A stretch of 64,000 nucleotides of DNA from CADEDV01 sp048498035 (GTDB taxonomy: Bacteria > Bacteroidota > Bacteroidia > Chitinophagales > Chitinophagaceae): positions 1-64,000 of the forward strand of contig JBEHYT010000010.1 of NCBI GenBank assembly GCA_048498035.1, written 5' to 3'. The translations under genes were made by a program, and so were the position numbers. Each line of letters begins with the position of its first letter. The first letter of the stretch is position 1. Under the pieces are notes generated by a model. The model saw nothing but the letters and a program-made list of their open reading frames with translations. It did not search any database and was not told where the DNA came from. Shown in pieces: positions 42,221 to 52,202 of this stretch.

Positions 42221-43039
42221 TCAACGATCAGTTTCAGCATTTATCGCTGTTAAAAAATCGTCTATAATCGAAACCGACAGCGCGGGTTGTTCAAGCATAC
42301 CCATGTGACCTGAATTTTCCAGCGCATGAAAATAGGCGGTATCCGGCAGGTGGCATTGCTTCAGGCTATCTTCAAAAGGCACGGCGGCATCGTATTTCCC
42401 GGCGATGAATAATACCGGTAGCGGTGTTTGTTGTAGTAAGACAGTGTGATCCGGTCTGGCCATCATGCCCTCGTAATATTTTATAAGTGTGGCGGCCGAA
42501 AAATCACGTAACGTTTCAACCTGTTCATTTACCAGTTGAGGAGACTGCTCCTGTGTTTGTGGTGAAAAAAGATTGGGTGTGGTATTTTTTAAAAATGCAA
42601 ATGCGCCATTTTTCTCAATAAACTGGATGCCTTTTTGCCGGGTCATTTTTTTTTCTGCTGTATCTGCAAATGCTGAAGAATGAAAAAGACCAAATGCGTT
42701 TAATAAGTGGGTATACCGTGATACAAAAGCGAGCGTGATATATCCTCCCATGCTATGCCCGATCATGGTTACCGGGTTGTTCCGGGAAATTTCTTCGCGG
42801 AGCAAGACTTCATTCAGCACTTCGGCCATGTCCGTCATGTGCAATGATGGAAGAGACGCTGATTGCCCGGAGCCCGGGAGATCCGGGATAATGAGCCGGT
42901 ATTTTTCCGCCAGTTGATGTTCGATCTTTCTCCAGACACTGCTATCTTCTCCAAAGCCATGGACAAGCATTACCGGCTTCCCCGAACCCGTTACGCGGTA
43001 ATGAACGGGCAGACCGGTATAGGTAAAAGATTTAGTCAT
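42221..43039 (-). CDS. Alpha/beta hydrolase
   Basis: A 272-residue hydrolase with the oxyanion motif VHGFGEDSSVW, nucleophile elbow GHSMGGY (Ser96), an acid in AGKYDAAVP and His in NSGHMGMLEQP. Substrate unknown. It overlaps the 3' end of lnt by eight bases and is therefore in its operon, suggesting a role in lipid or envelope metabolism (inference). Confidence 0.88.
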   Translation of the reverse strand: MTKSFTYTGLPVHYRVTGSGKPVMLVHGFGEDSSVWRKIEHQLAEKYRLIIPDLPGSGQSASLPSLHMTDMAEVLNEVLLREEISRNNPVTMIGHSMGGYITLAFVSRYTHLLNAFGLFHSSAFADTAEKKMTRQKGIQFIEKNGAFAFLKNTTPNLFSPQTQEQSPQLVNEQVETLRDFSAATLIKYYEGMMARPDHTVLLQQTPLPVLFIAGKYDAAVPFEDSLKQCHLPDTAYFHALENSGHMGMLEQPALSVSIIDDFLTAINAETDR

Positions 43040-44648
43040 TTTGCTGTAAGCCCGGGAATTTATGCTTGAAATATTTTTTCAGTATCCAAAGGGTGAAAAG
43101 CCACAACAGCAATGCTACAGCCACTACCGACATGAGCCGGGAAAGCAGGTCTCCATAGCGAACAAAAAAAGTTTTTGTTGTGCTCTTTGGCACAACCAGT
43201 TTGATGGCGGCCGCTGTATCATAAGGTTCTGCATTGATAACAGTTCCGTTTGGATCAATAAAACAACTGATGCCGGTATTGGCGCTTCGCGCGATCCAGG
43301 TACGTGTTTCAATGGCGCGGAGCCGTGCATAGTTCATGTGTTGCCGGTGCCCGGGCGTATTTTTCCACCAGCCGTCATTGGTAACGATGCAGATCAGGTT
43401 TGCGCCGTTTTTGATATAACTGCGCATAAATTCTCCATAAATGCTTTCGTAACAAATGGAGGGCGCAATTAGAAATCCGTCTGGTCCTGGTATTATAGTG
43501 CGTTCTGGTTGTGCTGTGTAGCCGGCGGTGGTGCCTCCAAATTTTTCAAACCAGCTGTCCAGGAAATGAAGAAACCAGGGCAGTGTTTCCACGCCAGGCA
43601 CCAGTTTTGATTTGTGATAGAAAGCATGTGCACCAGCCGTATCCAGGATGGTAGCGCCGTTATAGGATTCAACAAAATAGCCGTTTCCAACGTTTCTTGC
43701 AGAAACGCCGGTCTTATGATCAAATGCACGGTAGCTTTCAATGCCTGTAAATAATTGAATGCCTGGATGCCTGTCCAGGAATGCCCAAAGTGGATTGAGA
43801 AAGAAATTTTTCCGTGTCAATTCGGTTTCGTCCAATCCATTGTCGAGGTAAAGCGCCGTTTCGGGCCATACAACGAGGCTGGTATTTTGATCAATTTGTG
43901 TTTCGCTCCAATGGATTAGTTTTTCCAGTTGTGCGTCAAACGAACCTGCTGCACCTGTTGTTTTTTCATAGGGATCTATATTGGGTTGTACTACAACTAT
44001 ATTTGATGTGCCGGTGCCGGTATTTTCATTTCGAAGAAAAAAATGAGACAGGAAAATAGGGAGTGCCAGTATGATCAACGCCGGCAAAAGAAAGCGAAAA
44101 CTTCTGCGGGCGCCATTAGTGCGCGATTGTCGCCAATGAAGGAAGAGAAGAATATTTACACACAGAATCCAGCAGGTGCCGCCGCTTGTTCCGGTATATT
44201 GGTACCATTGAATCCAATCCGGTTGCATTGCAAACACATTTCCCAGCGTGAGCCAGGGCCAGCTAAGTCCCCAGTTGTGCAGGTGAAAATATTCAAACCC
44301 CATCCAAAAACTAATGAATGCCAGCCATCCGATTTTTTTTCCCAATTTTCGTTTTGCAAGGCGGAAGCAGAGCATGGGGATACACATCAGCAGGCTGTTT
44401 ACCAAAAATGCGCCCATGGCGCCCGGCGCTGATGCATTCCATATCCACCAGGTGGTGGCTATATTCCAGGTGAGGAATGATAAATAGATGAGGCCGAAGA
44501 ATTTTCGATTGCTGGCAACTGTTTCTTCCAGGAAAAGAAGTGGGAGCCAGGCAACAAATATCAACATCGTAAAGGGAGAAACCGGCCATGCTGCCCAGAA
44601 AAGAAGGCCGCCTGCTAAAGCAATCGTAATATTTTTTAATGATCTCAT
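43032..44648 (-). CDS. lnt: Apolipoprotein N-acyltransferase
   Basis: Lnt adds the third acyl chain to the N-terminal cysteine of lipoproteins in the inner membrane. The 538 residues comprise an N-terminal bundle of transmembrane helices (about 1-205) and a periplasmic carbon-nitrogen hydrolase domain with Glu263 (WPETALY), a catalytic Lys (YHKSKLVPGVE, 346 or 348) and Cys399 (SICYESIYG), then a final helix. Abundant lipoproteins in the window (bamD, SusD, others) are its natural substrates. Confidence 0.94.
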   Translation of the reverse strand: MRSLKNITIALAGGLLFWAAWPVSPFTMLIFVAWLPLLFLEETVASNRKFFGLIYLSFLTWNIATTWWIWNASAPGAMGAFLVNSLLMCIPMLCFRLAKRKLGKKIGWLAFISFWMGFEYFHLHNWGLSWPWLTLGNVFAMQPDWIQWYQYTGTSGGTCWILCVNILLFLHWRQSRTNGARRSFRFLLPALIILALPIFLSHFFLRNENTGTGTSNIVVVQPNIDPYEKTTGAAGSFDAQLEKLIHWSETQIDQNTSLVVWPETALYLDNGLDETELTRKNFFLNPLWAFLDRHPGIQLFTGIESYRAFDHKTGVSARNVGNGYFVESYNGATILDTAGAHAFYHKSKLVPGVETLPWFLHFLDSWFEKFGGTTAGYTAQPERTIIPGPDGFLIAPSICYESIYGEFMRSYIKNGANLICIVTNDGWWKNTPGHRQHMNYARLRAIETRTWIARSANTGISCFIDPNGTVINAEPYDTAAAIKLVVPKSTTKTFFVRYGDLLSRLMSVVAVALLLWLFTLWILKKYFKHKFPGLQQND

Positions 44649-44745
44649 ATTCGGTTGGGCATCATGGTTTAAAAGCTGGTGGTGACGCTTGCCGTATTAT
44701 TTTCCATAAAAATAAATCTTTATGAAAAAAAATAGGGAAGGCAGT

Positions 44746-44762
44746 CTTACTGTAAAAGTAAG
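44746..44762 (+). promoter_or_regulatory. Hairpin just before the tonB start codon
   Basis: CTTACT-GTAAA-AGTAAG forms a 6-bp hairpin ending two bases before the ATG, where it could affect ribosome access. Confidence 0.35.
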
Positions 44763-44764
44763 TT

Positions 44765-45589
44765 ATGGAAAAGAATCAAATTCTGACTGCTGATTTGCTG
44801 GACATTATTTTCGACAATCGCAACAAAGCCTATGGTGCTTATGATTTGAGAGTTACTTATCCGCGACGTGTGAAGCAGGCGCTGCTAATTATGTTTTCAG
44901 GCGTTTTGCTGGTTGTTGGCGGCACCGCGTTGGCGATGCGGAACAATACAAAGCCGGCGATTACGGATAAGGATACGATCGTGGAGATTCACCAGGTAAC
45001 GGAAACAAAACCGCCGCCAAAAACACCCGAGCCTGTGCGGCCTAAGCCGCAAGAGTCGGCTCCGCCGGTAGCGATTGAGAAAAATGTTACGCCAAGAATC
45101 GTTCCTGATGATGAGCAACTGTCGCCGCCGCCGCAAAATGCATCATTGGAACATGTCCAGATTGGAGATGTTCATGTAGACGGAGCACCATCTGACCTCA
45201 CCAGGCCGCCGGTTCCCCCGGGAAATGGATCGGGTATCATAGAACAAAAACCTGATTACGACCCCAATGAAATTGTGCCCATCGTAGAGATTGAAGCAAA
45301 ATATGATGGCAACTGGGAGGGTTTTTTGCGAAAGAATTTACGTCCGGAAGTGCCGGTTGACAAAGATGCTCCTGCGGGCAGGTATCGCGTGGAGATCAAG
45401 TTTGTTGTGGACGTGCAGGGAAATATCAGTAACGTGGAGGCTAAAACGAATAATGGTTATGGAATGGAAGAAGAAGCGATGCGTGTTATCCGCAAGGCAA
45501 AATGGGTGCCTGCATACCAGAATGGCCATCATGTAAAAGCATACCGTACACAGGTGATTATTTTTGAAGTTGTGGGTAGTGATTATTGA
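44765..45589 (+). CDS. TonB family energy-transducing protein
   Basis: TonB spans the inner membrane and periplasm and passes proton-motive energy to outer-membrane transporters such as SusC. The 274-residue protein has a cytoplasmic start typical of Bacteroidota TonB (NKAYGAYDLR), one transmembrane helix (about 38-58), a Pro/Lys/Glu-rich periplasmic linker (TETKPPPKTPEPVRPKPQ) and the C-terminal TonB domain (about 195-274; YRVEIKFVVDVQGNISNV). Monocistronic, with a shared terminator after it. Confidence 0.9.
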   Translation: MEKNQILTADLLDIIFDNRNKAYGAYDLRVTYPRRVKQALLIMFSGVLLVVGGTALAMRNNTKPAITDKDTIVEIHQVTETKPPPKTPEPVRPKPQESAPPVAIEKNVTPRIVPDDEQLSPPPQNASLEHVQIGDVHVDGAPSDLTRPPVPPGNGSGIIEQKPDYDPNEIVPIVEIEAKYDGNWEGFLRKNLRPEVPVDKDAPAGRYRVEIKFVVDVQGNISNVEAKTNNGYGMEEEAMRVIRKAKWVPAYQNGHHVKAYRTQVIIFEVVGSDY

Positions 45590-45599
45590 GCGTGGGAAT

Positions 45600-45629
45600 A
45601 AAAAAAGACCGGGTTGCCGGTCTTTTTTT
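45600..45629. terminator. Bidirectional terminator between tonB and guaB
   Basis: GACCGG-GTTG-CCGGTC is flanked by a six-A run on the left and seven T on the right, so it serves both convergent genes. Confidence 0.93.
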
Positions 45630-45633
45630 CTCT

Positions 45634-47133
45634 TTAGCGCCTGCTGTAATTCGGCGCTTCTTTGGTAATATCAATATCGTGTGCGTGGCTTTCTCTCATG
45701 CCCGCGTTGGTGATCTTAACAAAATGGGCTTGTTTTAATTCTTCAATTGATCGTGCGCCGCAGTAGCCCATACCTGCGCGGAGACCGCCTACATACTGGT
45801 AAATAATTTCTTTCAGGGATCCTTTGTATGCAACACGTCCCTCAATTCCTTCCGGCACAAATTTCTTTACATCATCTTCCACGTCCTGGAAGTACCTGTC
45901 ACTGCTACCGGTAGCCATAGCGCCAAGTGAACCCATGCCGCGGTATTCCTTGAATTTTCTTCCTTCATAAATAATGGTTTCGCCGGGGCTTTCTTCCGTG
46001 CCTGCAAACACACTTCCCATCATTACACAATCGGCGCCTGCCGCCATTGCTTTTACTACATCGCCGGTATACCGGATACCACCGTCGGCAATAATCGGAA
46101 TATTCATTTTTTGTAAAACTGAATAGGCTTGCATTACGGCAGTAAGTTGGGGTACACCGGCCCCGGCCACGATACGGGTGGTGCAGATAGAACCGGGTCC
46201 AATGCCCACCTTCACGGCATCGGCGCCCGCAGCAGCAAGGGCTTTTGCGCCTTCTGCTGTTCCAACGTTACCTGCGATTACATTCAGTTTTTTGAAATTT
46301 TTCTTTACATCTTTCAATGCCTGGATCACGCCCTTACTATGACCGTGTGCACTGTCCAGCGCTACAATATCCACCCCCACCTGTTGCAATGCATATACAC
46401 GGTCCATCAGGTCGCGCGTGATGCCGATGCCGGCGCCTACCAGGAGGCGTCCGAATTTGTCTTTATTGGCATTTGGGAAACTTTTGAGCTGAAGAATGTC
46501 CCGGTAGGTAAGCAGTCCAATCAGTTTTCCCTGTTTATCTACCACTGGTAGTTTTTCCACTTTATGCTGGCGAAGGATTACTTCTGCTTTTTTCATGTCG
46601 GTTCCTTCCGGCGCAGTGATGAGGTTTTCGCGGGTCATCACTTCGCTCACCTTACGTCGCGGATCGTCTTCAAAACGAAGATCCCGGTTGGTTAGAATAC
46701 CTACCAGCTTATTATTGCGTCCTACAATTGGGATACCGCCAATCTTGTTTTCGCGAACAAGTTTCCAGGCATCACCCACGGTAGCATCTTCCGTAAGTGT
46801 GATTGGATCGAGTATCAGGCCGCTTTCGCTTCGTTTTACTTTTCTGACCTGCTCGGCCTGTTTTTCAACGCTCATGTTTTTATGTAAAATGCCCAGACCG
46901 CCTTCGCGCGCCAGCGCAATTGCCAACGACGCCTCTGTTACGGTGTCCATTGCGGCAGACAGGAATGGAACATTCAGGGAAATGTCCCTGGTAAGTCTTG
47001 TTTTGATTGATACGTCGCGCGGGAGTACCTGGCTGTAACCGGGCATTAGCAGCACGTCGTCAAATGTTAAACCTTCAATGAAAACTTTGCCGGAGCTTCG
47101 GCGGGCGGAGGGAGGGGTATTTCTTGTTGCCAT
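45634..47133 (-). CDS. guaB: Inosine-5'-monophosphate dehydrogenase
   Basis: GuaB oxidises IMP to XMP, the first committed step of GMP synthesis. The 499-residue protein has GLTFDDVLL at the N-terminus, two CBS domains inserted at about 105-215, the catalytic loop GPGSICTTRIVAG and flap GMGSLGAM. The ATG at 47133 lies three bases after a TATCTTTG box; the upstream in-frame TTG is inside that box. Confidence 0.97.
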   Translation of the reverse strand: MATRNTPPSARRSSGKVFIEGLTFDDVLLMPGYSQVLPRDVSIKTRLTRDISLNVPFLSAAMDTVTEASLAIALAREGGLGILHKNMSVEKQAEQVRKVKRSESGLILDPITLTEDATVGDAWKLVRENKIGGIPIVGRNNKLVGILTNRDLRFEDDPRRKVSEVMTRENLITAPEGTDMKKAEVILRQHKVEKLPVVDKQGKLIGLLTYRDILQLKSFPNANKDKFGRLLVGAGIGITRDLMDRVYALQQVGVDIVALDSAHGHSKGVIQALKDVKKNFKKLNVIAGNVGTAEGAKALAAAGADAVKVGIGPGSICTTRIVAGAGVPQLTAVMQAYSVLQKMNIPIIADGGIRYTGDVVKAMAAGADCVMMGSVFAGTEESPGETIIYEGRKFKEYRGMGSLGAMATGSSDRYFQDVEDDVKKFVPEGIEGRVAYKGSLKEIIYQYVGGLRAGMGYCGARSIEELKQAHFVKITNAGMRESHAHDIDITKEAPNYSRR

Positions 47134-47136
47134 GTG

Positions 47137-47144
47137 CAAAGATA
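47137..47144 (-). promoter_or_regulatory. -7 box of guaB
   Basis: TATCTTTG ends three bases before the ATG. With transcription starting 4-6 bases after the box, the message would begin at or next to the start codon. Confidence 0.65.
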
Positions 47145-47193
47145 GTCTGCCGACAGCACATGAAAAAATGGTTTCCGGTTCCGGCTGCCGTTG

Positions 47194-48189
47194 CTATTGT
47201 AATCCCGGTGGCGGCAGCTTTTCGGTGATGAGCGCCAATAGATTACAGTTCTCGATAAAATCGGCCTTGCTTATTTTTTCAAACGTGTCTCCGGGTTGAT
47301 GATAATCCGGGTGGTCTTCCACTCCCAGGTACATAAAAGGGATGTGTTTGATAAAAAAGGCATAGTGATCGCTCTGGTTGGTCCAGTCATCGTGGTTATG
47401 GCCATAATCATGACCCATCAGCAGGTGCGTATTGGTCCTGTTTTGCACGGCGTCAATTACCTGGCGAAAAACAGGAAATTCATATAAGCCGCTGGCAAAA
47501 AGTTCATGCCGGTCATTCCTGGCAATCATGTCGATATTAAGATTGAGCAGCATATTCCGTGATTCCAGTACGCCGGGTAAATGATCAACGAAATAGTTGG
47601 CGCCATTCAACCCCGTTTCTTCAGCATCAAATGCAACAAACAACAAGGAGTAGGGATGGGGGTGTTGACTGAAGTAAGAGGCCAGTCCCAACATGCAGGC
47701 AACACCACTGGCATTATCTGATGCACCGTGATAAATTTTGCCATCCAAAACGCCGAGATGATCATAGTGTGCGGAGATAACAATATACTGATCAGGTTGC
47801 GTTGTTCCTTTCACATAGCCCAGCAGGTTATTACAGGATACTTTAACACCGCCGTCCGCCAACTCAAAAGGTTGCCGCCAATTCCCAAAGCTGTCTATAC
47901 CAGCCCGGCGAAAGCGGTTGATGATGTATTCTTCTGCCAAAAGGTGACCCCGAGTTCCGGGTTTTCGTCCGGCACAACTGTCCGAAGCTAAAAAAGCAAG
48001 GTCCTGGATTATTTGTGCGCTATCCAATATGCGAACGGGCTCTACAGTCGGTTTATTTACCAGGGCTTTGCGCTGCTCGGCAACATCCGGGTAGGGCATT
48101 TTATCAGTTGCCGGTCGTCCGCAGCTCAACGCAAAAATTGCGGCAATGATGATAGCGGCGCGCCAGGGTTGAAATTCGTTCCGATGCAT
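47194..48189 (-). CDS. M28 family zinc peptidase, lipoprotein
   Basis: A 331-residue predicted lipoprotein aminopeptidase: lipobox ALSC (Cys23), then the M28 fold with metal ligands in ISAHYDHLG, GASDNASG, the catalytic DAEETGLNG, NIDMIAR and a final His in DYHQPGDTF. It would trim peptides in the periplasm or at the cell surface. Start ATG at 48189. Monocistronic as far as can be seen. Confidence 0.9.
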   Translation of the reverse strand: MHRNEFQPWRAAIIIAAIFALSCGRPATDKMPYPDVAEQRKALVNKPTVEPVRILDSAQIIQDLAFLASDSCAGRKPGTRGHLLAEEYIINRFRRAGIDSFGNWRQPFELADGGVKVSCNNLLGYVKGTTQPDQYIVISAHYDHLGVLDGKIYHGASDNASGVACMLGLASYFSQHPHPYSLLFVAFDAEETGLNGANYFVDHLPGVLESRNMLLNLNIDMIARNDRHELFASGLYEFPVFRQVIDAVQNRTNTHLLMGHDYGHNHDDWTNQSDHYAFFIKHIPFMYLGVEDHPDYHQPGDTFEKISKADFIENCNLLALITEKLPPPGLQ

Positions 48190-48298
48190 GTGAACGCGTA
48201 AGGTTTTAGCAACTAAGGTTTATTTTTTTAACCGCCCCTTTGAACAGGAGTGGCTGAAGCATGAATTCTTGATACTGAAAGCGATGGCGTACGATTTT

Positions 48299-50983
48299 TC
48301 AGCGGATCAACATTACCGTGCCTTTTAGCGAGAACGGTTGCCCATTCCGGCTGTCGGTATATTGTAACGTCCATACAAACATATCAGATGCCTGCGGAAC
48401 GCCTTTAAAAGTGCCATCCCATTTTTTGCGCCAATCCGTTGTTTGAAAAACAAGTTGCCCCCACCGGTTGTATACTTTGAAATCAAGATTGGTAGCTTTA
48501 AATGCATGGATGGGGAAGAAGTAGTCATTTACCCCGTCATTATTCGGTGTAAATGCTGACGGCACAGCAATCAGGCAGTTCGAGAGCACTTTTACATTCG
48601 CAACTTTTCGGTCAGAGCAACCGTTGGCGCTCGTTGCAGTAAGTGAAATAACATAGTTCGACTCCTGCAAAGTGACCGGGTAATGAATGGGTGGTGGGTT
48701 TTGTGCTGAACTTGTTTGTCCATCACCGAAGCTCCATTGCCAGATCGACACCGGGCCCGTTGACAGATTGGTGACCTTCAGCGAATCTTCCGGGCAAATT
48801 TCTGAGTCTGCTGAAAATTTGGCAATTACCCTGTCGTTAAATACCAATTGTTCCTGGTAAGTAGCCGAACAAATGCCATTGCTTACTGACAGGGCAACAT
48901 TTTGCTGGCTGGTTGCGGGGAAATCTGTAACAAACAAGGGTTGGTTGGTACCCACTGCTGAATTATTGACCGTCCAACTCCACTTGGTGATGCTGGCCCC
49001 GCCGTTGTTGGTGAATTCTACATGGTTGGTAACACAGGAAAGTTGTTGCGTTATGTAGGTAAAATGGGCCGACACGGTGTCTGCCGCCTGGAAATTAGTT
49101 ATAGAAACAAGCGATGGCCGGAGGCACTCGCTGAGCAGCGTATTACCATCGCTGCCCGATTGCAAATGCAGTTGATAATTACCTCCTTTAACGATAGGTG
49201 CAGACAGTTGAAGCTGGATGCTGGTAGTACTACCGCTGGCGCAAGTTGCACCTGCACCCGAAATGATTACTAGGTCCGGACCGGTTATGAAAAAGTCTGT
49301 TCCATCGGGGGCAATAGAAGCGCAGGTCACCGGCTTATCCAAATGAAGCGTGATCACTGTTGGGCTGCAGCCAGGAGGATCGATGCCAGTAATAATTGCC
49401 GGTGATACAACCGGTACATCAAAACTGCTGGACAGGCCTGGCATCAACTGACGGCTGCATTCTCCAATCAATACATTTCCGTCAGTGCCAACTTGAGATG
49501 TTACCTGGTATTGGCCGTCTGTTGCAATAGGGGTGGCCAACTGCAGAACGATGGCAGTTGTTTCCCCGCTTCCATCGCAGGTTGCTGTAGCACCGGTAAT
49601 TGTAACAGCGGAGGGACCGGAGATCGCGAAGTCGGATCCGTCGGCGGCTATTGAACTACACAAAATAGGTTCTGCAAAACGGAGCGTCAGGCTAGCGGGA
49701 GCGCATTCAGTATTATTAGCAGTTCCCATTGCTACGGGTCCTTGCGCAACCACGGAAAAGCCGGACGACAGACCAGCCTGTACTACTTCATTGCAGGTGC
49801 CAAATAAAACATTTCCGTCATTTCCCGTAGCAGTTGTAACCTGGTAGTTTCCCGGGGCTACAATAGGTGCAGATGCCTGTATAGCAATAGAACTGGTTTG
49901 TCCATTCGCATCGCAAACGGCGGACGCTCCGGTAATAGTTACGCCTGCGGGTCCGGTAATTAGAAAATCGCTTCCATCAGAGGCAATAGAACTGCAGCGG
50001 ATCTTGTTGGGAAAATTCACCTGTACAAGTGTTGGCGTGCAGGGAGAGGGGCCAACGGCAGTTCCCATCGGAATGGGAATACGTGGTGGAATTGTAAATG
50101 AAACATTATCTCCAACGGGCACCGGTGTACCACAGATATCCAGTAGCGTATTGCCATCAGAACCGGCGCCGATGGTGGTGGTATAATTACCCGGTGCAAG
50201 AGGAGTATTGAAATTGAGTTGGATCGAATCAAAGTCGAATCCGCCGGAACAGTATAAGCCGGTGACAGACCCTATTGGTACGGCGGGCGACATTGAAAAT
50301 TCGCTACCGGAAGACGTAAGACTGTTACACTTCAGTTTTTTATTTACAATGATGGTCACCTGCGTGGCATCGCAGCTGGCACGTGCGGATACAAGCGCCG
50401 GCTGCAGGGGATCTGAGATACTGGCCGTTCCGCCGGAAAAACTTAGTGTATATCCGCTCTGTGTATTTGTAAAATGACTTACCAGCAGCAGGTAATCATG
50501 ACCAACGATGAGATTAGGCATTTTACTAAAGGGGAATACACCACTCCCGGCGCAGCCGATAAGCGTATTGCCCGCGGCAGATGCACCGGTTGGCCCAGGA
50601 TCTCCCGACCAGTTACAGGCCACAAAAAGACTACTGTTTGTAAAAACGGCGTTGGGTGACTGTCCGGTTACATCAAAAAGTTGCCAGTCGTAATCATCTG
50701 AGTTGGTAAATGGCTTGATCTCGAACGCGAGTGTACCCGCAACGAAACAGGTGAATTTATACCAGTATGGATTTTTATCCTGGAAGAGTGCATTGTCATT
50801 ACACGGAACCAACATATTGGTATTTCCGCAAAGTCCAACAGTAGTTTGTGTAAATGTGGTGTTTCCGCAAACAGGAAACGCCGAGGAAGGCGTTTGTCCT
50901 ATTGCCGTACACGACGACTGTGCCTGCACGTGCGTTGCAGCAGCCAACAGGCCAAGCCAGGTAATGATTACAAGCAGTCTCAT
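48299..50983 (-). CDS. Large secreted protein with repeated Cys-containing domains and T9SS type B sorting domain
   Basis: An 894-residue secreted protein. After a signal peptide (cleavage near VQAQ, residue 22) there is a domain with paired Cys (about 25-190), four similar repeats of about 100 residues (about 195-640), each with C-x-SIA-DGSDF-I and a GNDGN-L-GEC-type ending, one or two PKD-like domains (KWSWTVNN and IWQWSFGDGQTSS), and a C-terminal gliding-motility sorting domain (PSAFTPNNDGVNDYFFP, VYNRWGQLVFQT, DGTFKG). That last domain marks type IX secretion cargo. The likely role is adhesion or surface coverage (inference). It overlaps no neighbour. Confidence 0.88.
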   Translation of the reverse strand: MRLLVIITWLGLLAAATHVQAQSSCTAIGQTPSSAFPVCGNTTFTQTTVGLCGNTNMLVPCNDNALFQDKNPYWYKFTCFVAGTLAFEIKPFTNSDDYDWQLFDVTGQSPNAVFTNSSLFVACNWSGDPGPTGASAAGNTLIGCAGSGVFPFSKMPNLIVGHDYLLLVSHFTNTQSGYTLSFSGGTASISDPLQPALVSARASCDATQVTIIVNKKLKCNSLTSSGSEFSMSPAVPIGSVTGLYCSGGFDFDSIQLNFNTPLAPGNYTTTIGAGSDGNTLLDICGTPVPVGDNVSFTIPPRIPIPMGTAVGPSPCTPTLVQVNFPNKIRCSSIASDGSDFLITGPAGVTITGASAVCDANGQTSSIAIQASAPIVAPGNYQVTTATGNDGNVLFGTCNEVVQAGLSSGFSVVAQGPVAMGTANNTECAPASLTLRFAEPILCSSIAADGSDFAISGPSAVTITGATATCDGSGETTAIVLQLATPIATDGQYQVTSQVGTDGNVLIGECSRQLMPGLSSSFDVPVVSPAIITGIDPPGCSPTVITLHLDKPVTCASIAPDGTDFFITGPDLVIISGAGATCASGSTTSIQLQLSAPIVKGGNYQLHLQSGSDGNTLLSECLRPSLVSITNFQAADTVSAHFTYITQQLSCVTNHVEFTNNGGASITKWSWTVNNSAVGTNQPLFVTDFPATSQQNVALSVSNGICSATYQEQLVFNDRVIAKFSADSEICPEDSLKVTNLSTGPVSIWQWSFGDGQTSSAQNPPPIHYPVTLQESNYVISLTATSANGCSDRKVANVKVLSNCLIAVPSAFTPNNDGVNDYFFPIHAFKATNLDFKVYNRWGQLVFQTTDWRKKWDGTFKGVPQASDMFVWTLQYTDSRNGQPFSLKGTVMLIR

Positions 50984-51036
50984 CTCGCGTAAAGGTCGGG
51001 AATTAATGATAATTTATGTAGTTGTTCATGGTGGGT

Positions 51037-52137
51037 TTAATCCAGGCTATACAGTTTCCCGGGCCAGGTACAAAGAACGTTTTTTAGTTCAAGACCGAGG
51101 ATAGCCGCGGCAATCCGGGTGCTGCTAAGACCGCTGTGGGTATTGATTTCGTCAATATGCATTTTACCGTTTGCCTGGAGAAGGGTAGTCAATGCCAGTT
51201 CGTCGGCCGTCAGATCCACGAAAAGAGATTTTTGCGCTTCTTTTTTTCGAGGGGTCTGCTTCCATCCCATCAGGGTCGCAATTTGTTCTCCATCCGTCAC
51301 CGCGATGGCTTTATTGTTTTTAATGAGAGACAGGCACCCGGCGCTACGGGCATCCGTAACCCGGCCGGGCAACGCAAAAACATCACGGTTGTAATTGTTA
51401 GCCAGTTCAGCAGTGATCATACTTCCCCCGCGGATACCAGTTTCCATCACGATTACAGCATCGCTCATCCCGGCGACAATACGGTTGCGGGATGGAAAAT
51501 GGTGTTTGTCGGGTAAAGTCTGACAGCGGAATTCAGTCAGTAAGCCACCCTTTTCCTGTATACTTTTAGATAAGGCCCGGTGCTGATGAGGATAGATCAT
51601 ATCCAGCCCGTGTGCGAGAACTCCTATGGTTGGCAATTGCTCTTCCAGGGCCGTTCGGTGCGCAACCGCGTCAATGCCAAACGCCAAACCGCTAACCACC
51701 AGTGATCCATAAGAGGCGAGGTCACGAATCATATTTTCCGTCTGGGTGCGCCCGTATTCGGTGTTTTTACGGGTTCCGACAATGGCAACAGACCGGGAAG
51801 GATTCAGATCTGCACACCCGTTGTAATACAGCAATATCGGCGGATCGTAACAATTTAGAAGACGCTGTGGATATAGCGGATCCCTGATAAAAAGCGGGCG
51901 GATTTTTCTTGTTTCAATAAATGCCAGTTCATCTTCCACATCACCAAAAGCAGAAAAATTGGTAATCTGTCGTCCCCTGATCTCACCAATACCGTCGATC
52001 GTTCTCAATTGCGAAAGCCGCGCATTAAATATCTTTGATGCCTCTCCAAAATGATCCAACAGTATACGCGCCTGAACAGGTCCGATGGTTGGAATTAGGG
52101 TAAGCGCAACCTGGTAAAAAAGGTCGTTATTCATCAT
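51037..52137 (-). CDS. dprA: DNA-processing protein DprA
   Basis: DprA loads RecA on incoming single-stranded DNA during transformation. The 366-residue protein has an N-terminal helix-hairpin-helix/SAM-like region (TLIPTIGPVQARILLDHFG), the Rossmann-like DprA core (VAIVGTRKNTEYGR, VVSGLAFGIDAVAHR, FPSRNRIVAGMSDAVIVMETGIRGGS) and a C-terminal winged helix (about 300-366). Starts ATGATG at 52137. Confidence 0.95.
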   Translation of the reverse strand: MMNNDLFYQVALTLIPTIGPVQARILLDHFGEASKIFNARLSQLRTIDGIGEIRGRQITNFSAFGDVEDELAFIETRKIRPLFIRDPLYPQRLLNCYDPPILLYYNGCADLNPSRSVAIVGTRKNTEYGRTQTENMIRDLASYGSLVVSGLAFGIDAVAHRTALEEQLPTIGVLAHGLDMIYPHQHRALSKSIQEKGGLLTEFRCQTLPDKHHFPSRNRIVAGMSDAVIVMETGIRGGSMITAELANNYNRDVFALPGRVTDARSAGCLSLIKNNKAIAVTDGEQIATLMGWKQTPRKKEAQKSLFVDLTADELALTTLLQANGKMHIDEINTHSGLSSTRIAAAILGLELKNVLCTWPGKLYSLD

Positions 52138-52202
52138 GCCGGAAAAATAGAACCCGGCGATTCCCTTTCAAGGTGAAAAAAAACGATTGTGACGGTTTTT
52201 TC

